Position numbers and translations under genes: made by a program
The notes under the pieces: model-generated
The model's database searches: none
Told to the model about the DNA's origin: nothing
What the model saw: the letters and a program-made list of their open reading frames with translations, nothing else
From: an uncultured Proteiniphilum sp.
GTDB lineage: Bacteria; Bacteroidota; Bacteroidia; Bacteroidales; Dysgonomonadaceae
NCBI GenBank assembly: GCA_927407015.1
Contig: CAKMJT010000010.1
Location: 1-64,000, forward strand
Direction: 5' to 3'
DNA length: 64,000 bases
In this document: positions 18,210 to 30,337 of the stretch, piece by piece
How the letters are laid out: every line of letters begins with the position of its first letter
How positions within the stretch are numbered: position 1 is the stretch's first letter

Positions 18210-19100
18210 ATGAAGAAAGACTTTAAGGAACGGACACCTCAACTGATTGCCATCATTGGCGTGCTGGCCATTGTGCTGGCCATAGTTATCGGCTTCCTCC
18301 TGAACAAAAATACACAAATCACGGAGATGCAGGAACAGTACACGGTCGACAAACAGGAGCTGGAGGATGAGTATGAAGCAATCTCCCTGCAATACGAAGG
18401 GTTCAAGTTCAGTGTCCGGAACGATTCCCTGTTGTACAAGCTGGAGAACGAACAGGCGAAGGTACTGCGTTTGCAGGAAGAGCTGCGAATGACTAAGGCG
18501 ACCGACAAGGCGGAGATAAGCCGGTTGAAGGATGAGCTGGCCACGCTGCGCAGGGTGTTACGCTCCTATATCCAGCAGATTGACTCGCTGAACAGGCTGA
18601 ACGAGGAACTGCGCGCCGAAAACAGGGAAATCTCGCAGCAGTACCAGCAGACCAGCAGAACGCTCAACCAGGTATCGCAGGAGCGGGAGGCGCTGTCAGA
18701 GAAGGTCTCGCTGGCTGCCCAGCTGGTGGCCACCAATATCACAGCCAAAGCGGTGAACGACAGGGGACGCGAGCAGACAAGGCTGAGCCGCAGCGCCCAG
18801 TTTGTGATTTCGTTCATCATTGCCCGCAACATCACCTCAGAGCCCGGCGAGCGTACCATCTTCGTACGCATCCTGTCACCCGACGGGGCTGTGCTCTCCA
18901 AGAGCCCGTCCAACACCTTCCCCTACGAGAACAGGGATATCCGCTACTCCATGAAGCGTATCGTGGAATATGGCGGGGAAGAGATCCCCGTAACCATGTA
19001 CTGGGATATCGAGGAGTTTCTGATGCCGGGCACCTACAAGGCAGACATCTTCGCCGACGGCCATCATATCGGCTCGCACAGCTTCACCATGCAGGAATAG
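18210..19100 (+). CDS. Membrane-anchored coiled-coil protein, unknown function
   Basis: A 296-residue protein. A short basic N-terminus is followed by one membrane helix (about residues 11-30), then a long coiled coil (about 33-165) rich in E, Q, L and R heptads. A C-terminal globular beta-rich part (about 190-296) starts 'SAQFVISFIIARNITSEPGERTIF' broken over short strands and ends 'ADIFADGHHIGSHSFTMQ'. The layout suggests an inner-membrane protein projecting a coiled coil and a sensor or binding domain into the periplasm. Similar proteins occur across Bacteroidales as conserved hypotheticals. I do not recognise a function. Confidence 0.75.
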   Translation: MKKDFKERTPQLIAIIGVLAIVLAIVIGFLLNKNTQITEMQEQYTVDKQELEDEYEAISLQYEGFKFSVRNDSLLYKLENEQAKVLRLQEELRMTKATDKAEISRLKDELATLRRVLRSYIQQIDSLNRLNEELRAENREISQQYQQTSRTLNQVSQEREALSEKVSLAAQLVATNITAKAVNDRGREQTRLSRSAQFVISFIIARNITSEPGERTIFVRILSPDGAVLSKSPSNTFPYENRDIRYSMKRIVEYGGEEIPVTMYWDIEEFLMPGTYKADIFADGHHIGSHSFTMQE

Positions 19101-19168
19101 GCGAAAGTGCATTAAAAAAGGGTGATATCACCTGGTGACTCACCCCCGTTTACAACTCCGCAAGCAGA

Positions 19169-19669
19169 TTAGTTGATTGCTTCCTCCGCCTCGTCGACGG
19201 TCTCTTTTACTTCCTCCTTCATATTCTGCCAGCCTCGTTTCAGGTCGGCACTCACCTCGTGGTACTTGTTGTTGATGTCTCTTTTGACCTCTTCCCAGTT
19301 ATCCTCGGTGCTGTTCTGCAGTTTATCCACTTCTGCCTTGAATTCATCCCTTTCTCTTTCGAGATCGGCGATAGCCCTGTCAGAGGCTGCCTTTGCATCG
19401 TCCGACAGCTCACCGGCCTTCGCGGCTGCATCGGTCTTCCACTCGTCAATGCGGCGGTTCATCTCATCCAGCTTTCTGTTGGCTTCGCTCACCGCTTCAT
19501 TCTTCTCCGTGTAGGTATATCTCGTGAAGTTGGTCACTGTGTCCGTACCGTTGATCTCCACGGTTACCTCCTCTTTGGCCTGTTTACGCTCATTGCATGA
19601 TGTGAACAGGATCAGGGCTACCAGGCTCACTGCTATCGTTCCTGTTCTCACGGTTAAATTCCTTTTCAT
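19169..19669 (-). CDS. Small lipoprotein with helical stress-protein-like repeats
   Basis: A 166-residue protein with a signal peptide and lipobox (LFTSC, Cys at about 25). The remainder is almost wholly helical and charged, with sll1863/CsbD/LEA-like amphipathic stretches such as 'DAAAKAGELSDDAKAASDRAIADL' in two parts. Tryptophan-spaced segments (W117, W143 region) recall helical bundles. It probably sits in the outer membrane facing the periplasm. Such proteins are often linked to envelope stress, but no function is established here. It is convergent with the coiled-coil gene. Confidence 0.7.
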   Translation of the reverse strand: MKRNLTVRTGTIAVSLVALILFTSCNERKQAKEEVTVEINGTDTVTNFTRYTYTEKNEAVSEANRKLDEMNRRIDEWKTDAAAKAGELSDDAKAASDRAIADLERERDEFKAEVDKLQNSTEDNWEEVKRDINNKYHEVSADLKRGWQNMKEEVKETVDEAEEAIN

Positions 19670-19763
19670 CTTTTTTCTTTTTTTATATGATTAAAAATCA
19701 ATCTTATAACAAAAGAGACCTTATGAATGTTCACGAAATGGCTGTAAAAAAACCGGGGAAGAA

Positions 19764-22854
<3,091 letters not shown>

Positions 22855-22949
22855 ATCACTCACTAATTTACTGATTGAACGATTTGTTGATTTGATCATC
22901 ACATCATCATATCATCACAAATCATCCGGTAAAGATAAAAATAAATTCA

Positions 22950-24272
22950 TTAAATCTTCCTGTCTTTCCATTTCCCGCTTCGCAGGTAAATGAACGAAAG
23001 CATCATCAGGAAGATCCAGTAGACATGTTCGGTGGTCCAGGCGGCTGCTACGGAAGAACGCGTGTAAATGATAATGAACCACATGTAGGTTACGTAGAAC
23101 AGCAGGGTAATAATCTCGAACGTGAGTGCCGTGCGGGTATTGCCGGTACCCGATACAGCGCTGAACAACACCGAGCCTACACTGAACAGGGGGAGCGAAG
23201 AGATCAGCACGTAGAGCGGCAGGACCGTATCGTTGATAAGTGAGGGGTTGTCGGTATATACATGGATCATGGTCCGGGGGAAGGCCGAGACGACGAGAAT
23301 CACACACCCCATCACCGTCATGCTGAGGAAGGCAATCCTTTTGATGAGAGGGAACACCTCCGCTGTTTTGCCTGCGCCGATGGTGTTGCTCACCAGCGTG
23401 CTGGTGGCGGCCCCCACCGCCTGGGAGGGGATAGTGAAAATGGTGTATAAGCTCCGCACGATATTGGTCACCGCCAGCGACCGTTCACCCATGTAGTTCT
23501 CTATGAACACGAAAAAAAACAGCCAGGTGACGATGGAGAAAAGATACTGAGCCATCATAAAAACGGAGATATCGAGAATTTTTTTGATGACATGCCACTG
23601 GAAACCAATCCTGATGAATCCATACTTCTTCGTGTTCACTGTCTTCCTGGTATAGATAAAGAAAAAGAGGGTAGACGATATTTCCGCGATCACGGAGGCG
23701 ATAGCTGCACCGGCAATGCCCATTTCCGGCATACCCAGGTTCCCGAAGATAAGCCCGTAATCGAACACCACATTCACCAGTGCCATCACCACGGCATTGA
23801 CGGTGAGCACCTTCGTGCGGGCGATGCCTATATAAAAGGCACGGAACATGACGTTGGTGAAGGCGAAAAGGATACCGAAGACACGCCATTCGAGGTAGGA
23901 TGACACGGCATGCGATACATCCTGCGATTCCAGCATGCCGGGAAGCCAGTGGACGGCGCCGAATCGCAACAGGGAGATCAGCAGTACCGACGGTATCAGG
24001 AGAAAGATGATACCCTGGATGACGATCTCGCCGATCATGTGGTAATTCCCTTCACCGTTGCGGCGGCCTATCAGTATCTGGCTGCCCATGCTGAAACCAA
24101 AGCCCAGCGTGTATAAGGCGATATAGATGATCCCCGCCAGAGCTGAGGCACCCAGCTCCACCTCGCCCACCCGGCCGAGAAAGGCGGTATCGATCACCTG
24201 TATCAAGTTTTGCGCCAGCAGGCTTAACAGGATGGGCGTACTTATTTTAACGACTTGTTTGTTGGTATACAC
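22950..24272 (-). CDS. MATE-family multidrug/cation efflux transporter
   Basis: A 440-residue inner-membrane protein with about 12 hydrophobic helices in two homologous halves. Features typical of MATE proteins are 'PILLSLLAQNLIQVIDTAFLG' (in the first helix pair), 'GFGFSMGSQILIGRRNGEG' and the mirrored 'SQAVGAATSTLVSNTIGAGK' in the second half. These transporters exchange organic cations or drugs for Na+ or H+. The substrate is unknown. A terminator separates it from panD, so it probably starts its own unit leading to the outer-membrane protein gene and ligA. Confidence 0.9.
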   Translation of the reverse strand: MYTNKQVVKISTPILLSLLAQNLIQVIDTAFLGRVGEVELGASALAGIIYIALYTLGFGFSMGSQILIGRRNGEGNYHMIGEIVIQGIIFLLIPSVLLISLLRFGAVHWLPGMLESQDVSHAVSSYLEWRVFGILFAFTNVMFRAFYIGIARTKVLTVNAVVMALVNVVFDYGLIFGNLGMPEMGIAGAAIASVIAEISSTLFFFIYTRKTVNTKKYGFIRIGFQWHVIKKILDISVFMMAQYLFSIVTWLFFFVFIENYMGERSLAVTNIVRSLYTIFTIPSQAVGAATSTLVSNTIGAGKTAEVFPLIKRIAFLSMTVMGCVILVVSAFPRTMIHVYTDNPSLINDTVLPLYVLISSLPLFSVGSVLFSAVSGTGNTRTALTFEIITLLFYVTYMWFIIIYTRSSVAAAWTTEHVYWIFLMMLSFIYLRSGKWKDRKI

Positions 24273-24283
24273 CTGTGAATGCT

Positions 24284-24317
24284 AAAAAACCGTCAATTGC
24301 TCCTGCAACCGACGGTT
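24284..24317 (-). terminator. Intrinsic terminator after panD
   Basis: On the minus strand AACCGTC pairs with GACGGTT, with an inner TTGC/GCAA helix and AGGA tetraloop, followed directly by T residues. It ends the panC-panD unit 20 bases after the panD stop. Confidence 0.85.
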
Positions 24318-24336
24318 CATGTGATCGTGATCCCCG

Positions 24337-24690
24337 CTATTTTCTGATCCGGTTTGTACCGGGTTCAAGATGGACAATGGTCGGCTGGTACTCCTTCGCC
24401 TCCTCCAGCGGCAGAATGGCATAGCTCATGATGATGATAACATCGCCTTTTTGTACTTTACGGGCAGCGGCCCCATTGAGGCAGATGATCCCCGACCCGC
24501 GTTCACCACGGATGATATAGGTTTCGAAACGCTCTCCGTTATTGTTGTTCACCACAGCCACCTTCTCATGAACGAACATGTTGGCGGCATCAATCAGATC
24601 CTGATCAATGGTGATACTGCCTTCGTAGTTGAGGTTCGCATCCGTCACCGTCGCCTTGTGTATTTTTGATTTTAATGTTTCTACCCACAT
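24337..24690 (-). CDS. panD: Aspartate 1-decarboxylase
   Basis: A pyruvoyl-dependent enzyme converting aspartate to beta-alanine for pantothenate and CoA. It has 117 residues, the usual size. The self-cleavage site Gly24-Ser25 lies in 'NYEGSITID', so processing would give a beta chain of 24 residues and an alpha chain starting with the pyruvoyl group. '[20 protein letters not shown]' near 73-92 is the conserved C-terminal part. It is six bases downstream of panC, whose product uses the beta-alanine made here. Confidence 0.97.
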   Translation of the reverse strand: MWVETLKSKIHKATVTDANLNYEGSITIDQDLIDAANMFVHEKVAVVNNNNGERFETYIIRGERGSGIICLNGAAARKVQKGDVIIIMSYAILPLEEAKEYQPTIVHLEPGTNRIRK

Positions 24691-24696
24691 AAGTTC

Positions 24697-25539
24697 TTAC
24701 TTGTATCTGATATTGTCGATCAACCGTACATCGCCGCAATAGACGGCTATACACCCCACGATATAACCGGAGTGCTGCCAGGAGGAGATAAGCTGCAGGG
24801 AGTGACCGTCGACTATTTCAAAATATTCAACAAGCAACCCGGGTACTTTGTTTATCTCCCCGATCACAAAATCGGTGATATGCTGTGGAGTTGACTCACC
24901 CGCCAGCAGGGTACTCTCCCGCAGGATACGGTATATTTCCGCGGCGCTTTTTTTCTGTTCTTCCGATAACCGCTGATTACGGCTGCTCAAGGCCAGTCCG
25001 CTGGCCTCCCTGACAATAGGCACCCCCACGATCTCCACAGGCAGCTGCAGCTGCTGCACCATCTCTCTCACGATGGCCAGCTGCTGGAAGTCTTTCTCTC
25101 CAAAGTATGCCCTGTCCGGCTCCACGATGGTCAACAGCTTGCTCACCACCTGCGCCACACCGTTGAAATGACCGGGCCGGTACTGGCCCTCCATCACCGT
25201 ATCGAGCAGGCCGAAGTGAAAAACCCGGCGGTCCGGCTCAGGATACATCTCCTCTACCGTGGGTGCAAACACGATATCGGCGCCGATGCTCTCCAGCAGT
25301 GCCTGATCCTGCTCAGGCGTACGCGGGTAGTGGTGCAGGTCGTCGGCGTTGTTGAATTGCGTGGGGTTCACGAAGATGCTTACCACACACCGGTCATTCT
25401 CCGACACACATTGCTTCACAAGCGCAGCATGCCCCTCGTGAAGGGCTCCCATCGTGGGGACGAAGCCAATGGTCCTCCCTTCCCCGCGAAAGACCTGCAG
25501 TGCATCTGCCAAACCGGAAACACTCTGTATGATCTTCAT
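24697..25539 (-). CDS. panC: Pantothenate synthetase
   Basis: Joins pantoate and beta-alanine using ATP. It has 280 residues from the ATG that gives '[14 protein letters not shown]'; the frame extends 14 codons upstream. The nucleotide-binding motif '[10 protein letters not shown]' is at about 28-37. 'GEKDFQQL' and the KMSKS-like '[12 protein letters not shown]' are in place. It forms a two-gene operon with panD. A near-consensus -7 element (TTGCTTTG on the minus strand, 25559-25566) lies just upstream. panB is not in the window. Confidence 0.96.
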   Translation of the reverse strand: MKIIQSVSGLADALQVFRGEGRTIGFVPTMGALHEGHAALVKQCVSENDRCVVSIFVNPTQFNNADDLHHYPRTPEQDQALLESIGADIVFAPTVEEMYPEPDRRVFHFGLLDTVMEGQYRPGHFNGVAQVVSKLLTIVEPDRAYFGEKDFQQLAIVREMVQQLQLPVEIVGVPIVREASGLALSSRNQRLSEEQKKSAAEIYRILRESTLLAGESTPQHITDFVIGEINKVPGLLVEYFEIVDGHSLQLISSWQHSGYIVGCIAVYCGDVRLIDNIRYK

Positions 25540-25678
25540 TCGTTTGTATTTTAGACTGCAAAGCAACAAAATATTTGCCATATACAGAAAATTATTTGCA
25601 TGAACTACCCGGAAAACAGGAGGAAAATTGACTTATCTTATTATAAAACAGCATGTTAAAAAATAGTTGCCTTTTTAT

Positions 25679-25712
25679 TTTGTAGTTATGTGGATTTTTT
25701 TTATTATCTTTG
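25679..25712 (+). promoter_or_regulatory. Promoter (TTTG-N22-TATCTTTG)
   Basis: TTTG at 25679-25682 and TATCTTTG at 25705-25712 lie 26 bases upstream of the glycogen-synthase-like gene and point away from panC. Confidence 0.6.
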
Positions 25713-25737
25713 TACTCAAATTAAGATAATTAGCTTC

Positions 25738-26556
25738 ATGTCTCAGAAAAAAATTTTGTATATTACTCAGGAGATTTTTCCGTATCTCGACGAAACCACT
25801 ATTTCGAATACCTCTCGTTTTTTACCACAGGCCATCCAGGAAAAAGGAAAAGAAATACGTGCCTTCATGCCTAAATACGGGAACATCAACGAACGCCGCA
25901 ATCAGCTTCATGAAGTGATACGTCTTTCGGGCATGAACCTCATCATCGATGATACGGATCATTCCCTCATCATCAAGGTGGCCTCGATACAATCGGCACG
26001 CATGCAGGTATATTTCATCGACAACGAGGACTATTTCCAGAACAGGGAGACGCTGGTGGATAAGAACAGCGAAGAATATGAAGACAATGACGAACGCAGC
26101 ATTTTCTTTATTCGCGGTGTGATGGAGACGATCAAGAAGCTGCGCTGGGTGCCCGATGTGATTCACTGTCACGGATGGTTCAGCGCCCTGGCTCCCCTCT
26201 ACATCAAGAAAGGATACGGCGATGACCCCTGTTTCAAGAATGCCAAAGTGGTCAGTTCCTTGTACAATGAGACATTCAGTAAGCCGTTTAACCACGGGTT
26301 TGCCGATAAGCTCCGCTTCGACGGTATCGGCGATCCGGAAATAGAAAACGTGAAACAACGGGGTGTGATGGATTATCAGAGCCTGATGAAGCTGGCCATT
26401 GATTATTCAGACGGCATTATCCAGGGTAGTGAAACAATGGATGCAGAGATCAGGCAATATCTTCTGGAAGGAAAAGTGCCGTTTCTGCCCTACCATGCCG
26501 ATTTCGGCCAGAACGTGGATGAGATTGACGCCTTCTACGAAAAAATTGACGCCTGA
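25738..26556 (+). CDS. Half-length glycogen/starch synthase-like protein (GT5 N-terminal domain)
   Basis: A 272-residue protein matching only the N-terminal Rossmann domain of GT5 glycogen synthases. It begins 'KKILYITQEIFPYL', has 'RAFMPKYGNINERR' near 41-54 and 'HCHGWFSALAPL' near 143-154. The C-terminal GT-B half, which provides most of the ADP-glucose site, is absent. The KxGGL loop that normally follows the first strand is replaced by 'DETTISNTSRFLPQ', and the usual Asp in HCHDW is Gly. It is therefore probably not a normal synthase. It is followed by a DUF4270 lipoprotein, an association I recall from other Bacteroidales. A regulatory or binding role is possible. Confidence 0.8.
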   Translation: MSQKKILYITQEIFPYLDETTISNTSRFLPQAIQEKGKEIRAFMPKYGNINERRNQLHEVIRLSGMNLIIDDTDHSLIIKVASIQSARMQVYFIDNEDYFQNRETLVDKNSEEYEDNDERSIFFIRGVMETIKKLRWVPDVIHCHGWFSALAPLYIKKGYGDDPCFKNAKVVSSLYNETFSKPFNHGFADKLRFDGIGDPEIENVKQRGVMDYQSLMKLAIDYSDGIIQGSETMDAEIRQYLLEGKVPFLPYHADFGQNVDEIDAFYEKIDA

Positions 26557-26563
26557 TTCATAT

Positions 26564-26590
26564 AAAATAAGGTTCGAAACCCTTTTTTAT
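26564..26590 (+). terminator. Weak intrinsic terminator
   Basis: AAGGTT-CGA-AACC forms a short stem followed by CTTTTTTATTTTT just after the GT5-like gene. The stem is short with one bulge, so read-through into the lipoprotein gene is possible. Confidence 0.5.
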
Positions 26591-26703
26591 TTTTCATCGA
26601 TACACAAATATCTATAAAAATAAGCAGAAAGCATTTCTTCAGCTTTTAAATGACGTTTTTTTTTCAGATATTTGCGGGGTTAAAAACAAATTTTTTGAAA
26701 CGA

Positions 26704-28086
26704 ATGAAGCTCAAATCATTATACAAGGCGCTTATCATAACCTTTGTCGCTATTCTCACTCTTTCGTGCAACGACACACTCGATCAGGTCGGATTCACTG
26801 TGCAGCCCGGCAAAGACCGTCTCACGGTGGGCATGGCCACCCTCAATCTGCAGGCGCGCACCGTTGCGACAGACTCCGTTTATGCCAAAACAAAATATCC
26901 TGTGCTGGGTGAATATATTGACCCTGTCTTCGGCTCTATCAAGTCGGAGTACATGGGTGAGTTTTATTTCCCCGAAGGTGCCGGGTTCAGTGAAGGGGCT
27001 TCCATCGACTCAGTGAGAGTGGTTGTATCCTATACCACGATGATGGGCGACACGCTGGCTCCCATGGAGTTGTCGGTGTATGAAGTCACCAACTCCCTCA
27101 GGGGAGTTGATGATTACACGAATGTCGACCCTGCGGAGTTTGCCGATATGTCGGCACCACTGGGGAGACAGGTATTCACGGGCAAGAACTCCACCTACAG
27201 TATCCGGTCAACATCTACGGGTGCCAGCATTAAGGTGTATGATATCAACGTAGCGATGCCGGTTACACTGGGTGAAAAATTACTCGCTGAATACAATAAA
27301 CCCGGACACGGGCAGATGGTGAACCCTGATACCTTCAGAATGTTCTTCCCCGGCTTGTATTTCACCACCACCTACGGACAGAGTACGATTGTCAATGTAG
27401 ACATCACCTCACTCAATGTGCATTATCACTACCTGGACAAGGGAGGATCATCCACGGGACAGGATACCATCCGCAACACCGCCTTGAGGCTGAATATCAC
27501 GCCGGAGGTGACGCAGATCAACCACATCAGGACAAACAATAACCCGTTACTGGTCGGCAATGCCACCCATACTTACGTCAAAAGCCCTGCCGGAGTCAAC
27601 ACGGAGATTACCTTCCCGCTTTCGCAGATGCACGACAGCCTGAAATCTCAGGCGCTGAACCTGGCAAACCTGACGGTATATGCCATGCCCGATGCCATTG
27701 AGAATCCCATGGTTAAGGTCAGCCCGCCCGATTACCTGTTGCTGGTGAACCGGGATTCGCTGAGCGGTTTTTTTGAAAACAGAAAACTAAGAGACAACAT
27801 CACCAGCTTCCTGTCGAATAAGTTCGACGCCACCACCTATTCCTACAAGTTCAACAACATCTCCACGATGATCAATCACTACAACGAGCAATTCAACGGG
27901 GAGCCGTATGATCTGGTATATTACCTCATTCCTGTGAGAACAACCTTTGTCTCATCACAGCAGAGTTATTACTCTTCGGGCAGCACGGTGCTGACGGACA
28001 TCTATAACCAGATGTGGCCCACGGGCGCCATACTTGACAAGCGGGAGGGGAATTTAAAGCTGGAACTGATCTTCAGTAACTTCTAG
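26704..28086 (+). CDS. DUF4270 outer-membrane lipoprotein
   Basis: A 460-residue secreted lipoprotein. The signal peptide ends in the lipobox LTLSC (Cys at about 20), followed by 'NDTLDQVGFTVQPGKDRL', the typical start of DUF4270 proteins of Bacteroidota. The remainder is predicted beta-rich, with segments such as 'YAKTKYPVLGEYIDPVFG' and 'SIDSVRVVVSY'. The function is unknown; the family resembles surface adhesin-like or structural domains. The chosen ATG gives the signal peptide, and the frame runs 18 codons further upstream. It probably belongs with the preceding GT5-like gene. Confidence 0.85.
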   Translation: MKLKSLYKALIITFVAILTLSCNDTLDQVGFTVQPGKDRLTVGMATLNLQARTVATDSVYAKTKYPVLGEYIDPVFGSIKSEYMGEFYFPEGAGFSEGASIDSVRVVVSYTTMMGDTLAPMELSVYEVTNSLRGVDDYTNVDPAEFADMSAPLGRQVFTGKNSTYSIRSTSTGASIKVYDINVAMPVTLGEKLLAEYNKPGHGQMVNPDTFRMFFPGLYFTTTYGQSTIVNVDITSLNVHYHYLDKGGSSTGQDTIRNTALRLNITPEVTQINHIRTNNNPLLVGNATHTYVKSPAGVNTEITFPLSQMHDSLKSQALNLANLTVYAMPDAIENPMVKVSPPDYLLLVNRDSLSGFFENRKLRDNITSFLSNKFDATTYSYKFNNISTMINHYNEQFNGEPYDLVYYLIPVRTTFVSSQQSYYSSGSTVLTDIYNQMWPTGAILDKREGNLKLELIFSNF

Positions 28087-28214
28087 GAAATCTCCTGTAC
28101 ACTACTATCTGCTTCGCCAGATAATTATTCAGCAGGTGATACACCATTTAAAATTCATAGCTTTCTTCAGGTAATGATATCGTCACTGATAGTGTATTTT
28201 TAATCAAACCAACG

Positions 28215-28952
28215 ATGCAGATGAACTGGCGTCTGTTTTTTTTCCTGTCCCTATCCTTGTTGTCAGGTTTCGCAGATCCTTTTACGGAGGATATTAAAGC
28301 AGGCATAGATCTGTCACGCCTGATAAGCATCGATTTGACGACAACAGGGAACCTCTTGAATCCCGTTGATCGGATGCCTGGCGTAGTGGATCGACTTTAC
28401 CGGTTTGGAGAAGTACATGAAGCATCACCCATCCTTACCGACAATACCTTTACTAACCCCCAGACAACTGATCACGGACAAACTTTATTGGTTGCCGGAA
28501 AAAAGAAAGCCCATCTGATCAGATCCTTGGTAGCCACACTGGTGATTATCGGGGTGGCCCTGTTACCCAAGGGGATTATGATCTATTACGTCTGGAGAAA
28601 ATCCCGTACAAGACAGCCGGACGATGGAAAAGACAGACAGGCTGAACCGACGGGAGACATCTATGATGAAGAGATCAGAAACCTCGCGATGAAAAATGAT
28701 CCCCTTTTTTTAGACCGATTCCGGCATACCTATCCTGAGTTTACCCGGAAGCTTTTACATAAACATCCTACGTTGCTGAAATCGGAATTGTTGCTCTGTG
28801 CCATGGTTTTTTTAGATTTCTCCTCCAAGGAGATCGCAGCATATTCGTATCTGCAACACCGATCGGTGCAGACCAAAAAAAGCCGTCTGAGAAAAAAAAT
28901 GCAACTTCCTTCCACTATCGATTTGTACACGTATATCAGATCGTTTGCCTAA
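28215..28952 (+). CDS. Membrane-anchored protein with C-terminal LuxR-like HTH
   Basis: A 245-residue protein of unusual layout. An apparent signal peptide (about 1-20) leads to about 80 periplasmic residues with no recognised domain. One membrane helix follows (about 103-126, 'SLVATLVIIGVALL'), then a cytoplasmic tail. The tail 'NDPLFLDRFRHTYPEF...' ends with 'DFSSKEIAAYSYLQHRSVQ' and 'KKSRLRKKMQL', which matches the C-terminal helix-turn-helix of the large TPR-containing LuxR-type regulators of Bacteroidota. The TPR sensor is missing. It could sense something across the membrane and regulate locally. It sits just upstream of the nuo operon, but a link is only inferred. Confidence 0.7.
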   Translation: MQMNWRLFFFLSLSLLSGFADPFTEDIKAGIDLSRLISIDLTTTGNLLNPVDRMPGVVDRLYRFGEVHEASPILTDNTFTNPQTTDHGQTLLVAGKKKAHLIRSLVATLVIIGVALLPKGIMIYYVWRKSRTRQPDDGKDRQAEPTGDIYDEEIRNLAMKNDPLFLDRFRHTYPEFTRKLLHKHPTLLKSELLLCAMVFLDFSSKEIAAYSYLQHRSVQTKKSRLRKKMQLPSTIDLYTYIRSFA

Positions 28953-29326
28953 ACCCCCTGGCCGTACAATCACCCATCAGTTCAACAGGGTATCTGCCCG
29001 TCTGAATCGCTAATTTTTCACATCAACCTCATAATGTGTATAATACCATCCGGTATTGTACCTGTTTTTCCTGTTTTGATGTATGAATTGCAGCAAACTG
29101 TCGTATGTATGTTGTATCTGTTTATCGATATATATTGCCGGAAAAAGCGAACTTTGCCCGGTTTTTTTGAAAACATTTCCTTTCCCCTGTTTTATTTTTA
29201 TCACAACCCATGCCGTTCATCCGGTTTGGCTATATGACGAGGAACCGGAATGACTTAAAAAGACACACTGGAAAAGATAGAAAGATCTTTACTGATCATC
29301 GTACGTGTAAAGTAAGCATATCCCCT
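28953..29326. other. Intergenic region upstream of the nuo operon
   Basis: About 370 bases without a convincing gene. A terminator-like hairpin lies at 29038-29070. Past it the sequence is AT-rich and should contain the nuo promoter; GAACTTTG near 29150 is a one-mismatch -7 element. A 64-codon minus-strand frame here has no recognisable features. Confidence 0.45.
29038..29070 (+). terminator. Probable intrinsic terminator
   Basis: GTATAATACC and GGTATTGTAC form a 10-bp stem with one T-G pair around the loop ATCC, followed by CTGTTTTTC. It lies 85 bases after the HTH protein gene and would insulate it from the nuo operon. Confidence 0.6.
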
Positions 29327-29695
29327 ATGACAGATACCTCATTTTTTGTTGTCGTTCTCCTGGCAGGAATCACACTGGTGGCAGGCGGACTCGGATTGGC
29401 ATTGCTGATTGCCCCGAAATCGGTCAACTTTCAGAAAGGAGAACCCTACGAGTGTGGACTCCCCACACACGGAACATCGTGGATGCAATTCAAGGTAGGC
29501 TATTATTTGTATGCCATCCTTTTTCTGATGTTCGATGTGGAGATCATTTTTTTGTTCCCCTGGGCCACGGTTGTCCGTAGTCTGGGAATCACGGGACTTG
29601 TCAGCATTTTACTGTTTATATTAATTCTGAGTCTGGGGCTGGCCTATGCCTGGAAGAAAGGAGTATTGGAATGGAAGTCAAGGATATCAAAATAA
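29327..29695 (+). CDS. nuoA: NADH-quinone oxidoreductase subunit A
   Basis: A 122-residue membrane subunit of complex I. Three membrane helices are visible, and the conserved loop '[36 protein letters not shown]' (in pieces between about 44 and 80) carries the Cys and Glu/Asp residues of the quinone-site loop. The chosen ATG (MTDTSFF) fits the family; the frame extends 39 codons further. It overlaps nuoB by 25 bases and opens a 10-gene operon. Confidence 0.95.
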   Translation: MTDTSFFVVVLLAGITLVAGGLGLALLIAPKSVNFQKGEPYECGLPTHGTSWMQFKVGYYLYAILFLMFDVEIIFLFPWATVVRSLGITGLVSILLFILILSLGLAYAWKKGVLEWKSRISK

Positions 29696-30315
29696 AAGCA
29701 TTCCCTGCCGAAGAGTTCAAGGATAATGAAACCCTTCAGCTATATATCGATGAGTTGAAAAGAGAGGGTGGCAGTGTGATCGTCGGTAAACTCGATCAGC
29801 TGGTGAATTGGGGACGTGCCAATTCGCTCTGGCCGCTCGCCTTTGCCACCAGCTGCTGTGGCATTGAGTTCATGGCGGCTGCTTCGGCACATTACGACCT
29901 GTCGCGCTTCGGCATGGAGGTCACCCGCAACAGTCCCCGTCAGGCCGATGTGATGGTGGTGGCAGGAACCATCGTGAACAAAATGGCGCCACTGCTCCGC
30001 AGGGTGTACGACCAGATGGCGGAACCTAAGTATGTGGTGGCAATGGGTGCCTGCGCCATCTCAGGCGGCCCTTTTGTACACTCCTACAACGTGGTGAATG
30101 GGGTGGATCAGCTCGTTCCGGTGGATATCTACATTCCCGGATGCCCTCCACGGCCCGAGTCGTTGTTCTACGGGTTGCTGCAGTTACAACGTAAAGTAAA
30201 GGTAGAACGGTTTTTCGGCCATAAACGCATCAAAAGGAATTACCGGCCCGAGACGCTGGTAGATCCGGAAACAGGAGAACGCATTGATCCCCAAATTGAT
30301 TTCAACACCAAATAA
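29671..30315 (+). CDS. nuoB: NADH-quinone oxidoreductase subunit B
   Basis: A 214-residue peripheral subunit that carries the terminal iron-sulfur cluster N2 next to the quinone site. Its four ligands are visible: adjacent Cys62-Cys63 in '[10 protein letters not shown]', Cys128 in 'GACAISGG' and Cys158 in 'PGCPPRPE'. The C-terminal tail '[23 protein letters not shown]' is a little longer than in E. coli. It is translationally coupled to nuoA. Confidence 0.97.
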   Translation: MEVKDIKIKAFPAEEFKDNETLQLYIDELKREGGSVIVGKLDQLVNWGRANSLWPLAFATSCCGIEFMAAASAHYDLSRFGMEVTRNSPRQADVMVVAGTIVNKMAPLLRRVYDQMAEPKYVVAMGACAISGGPFVHSYNVVNGVDQLVPVDIYIPGCPPRPESLFYGLLQLQRKVKVERFFGHKRIKRNYRPETLVDPETGERIDPQIDFNTK

Positions 30316-30337
30316 TCCGGTAAATGGGAAGACTGCA

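Noticed and set aside
29010-29204. A 64-codon minus-strand frame before nuoA
   Set aside because: It crosses a terminator-like hairpin and has no recognisable domain or promoter. Coding cannot be excluded but is not supported.
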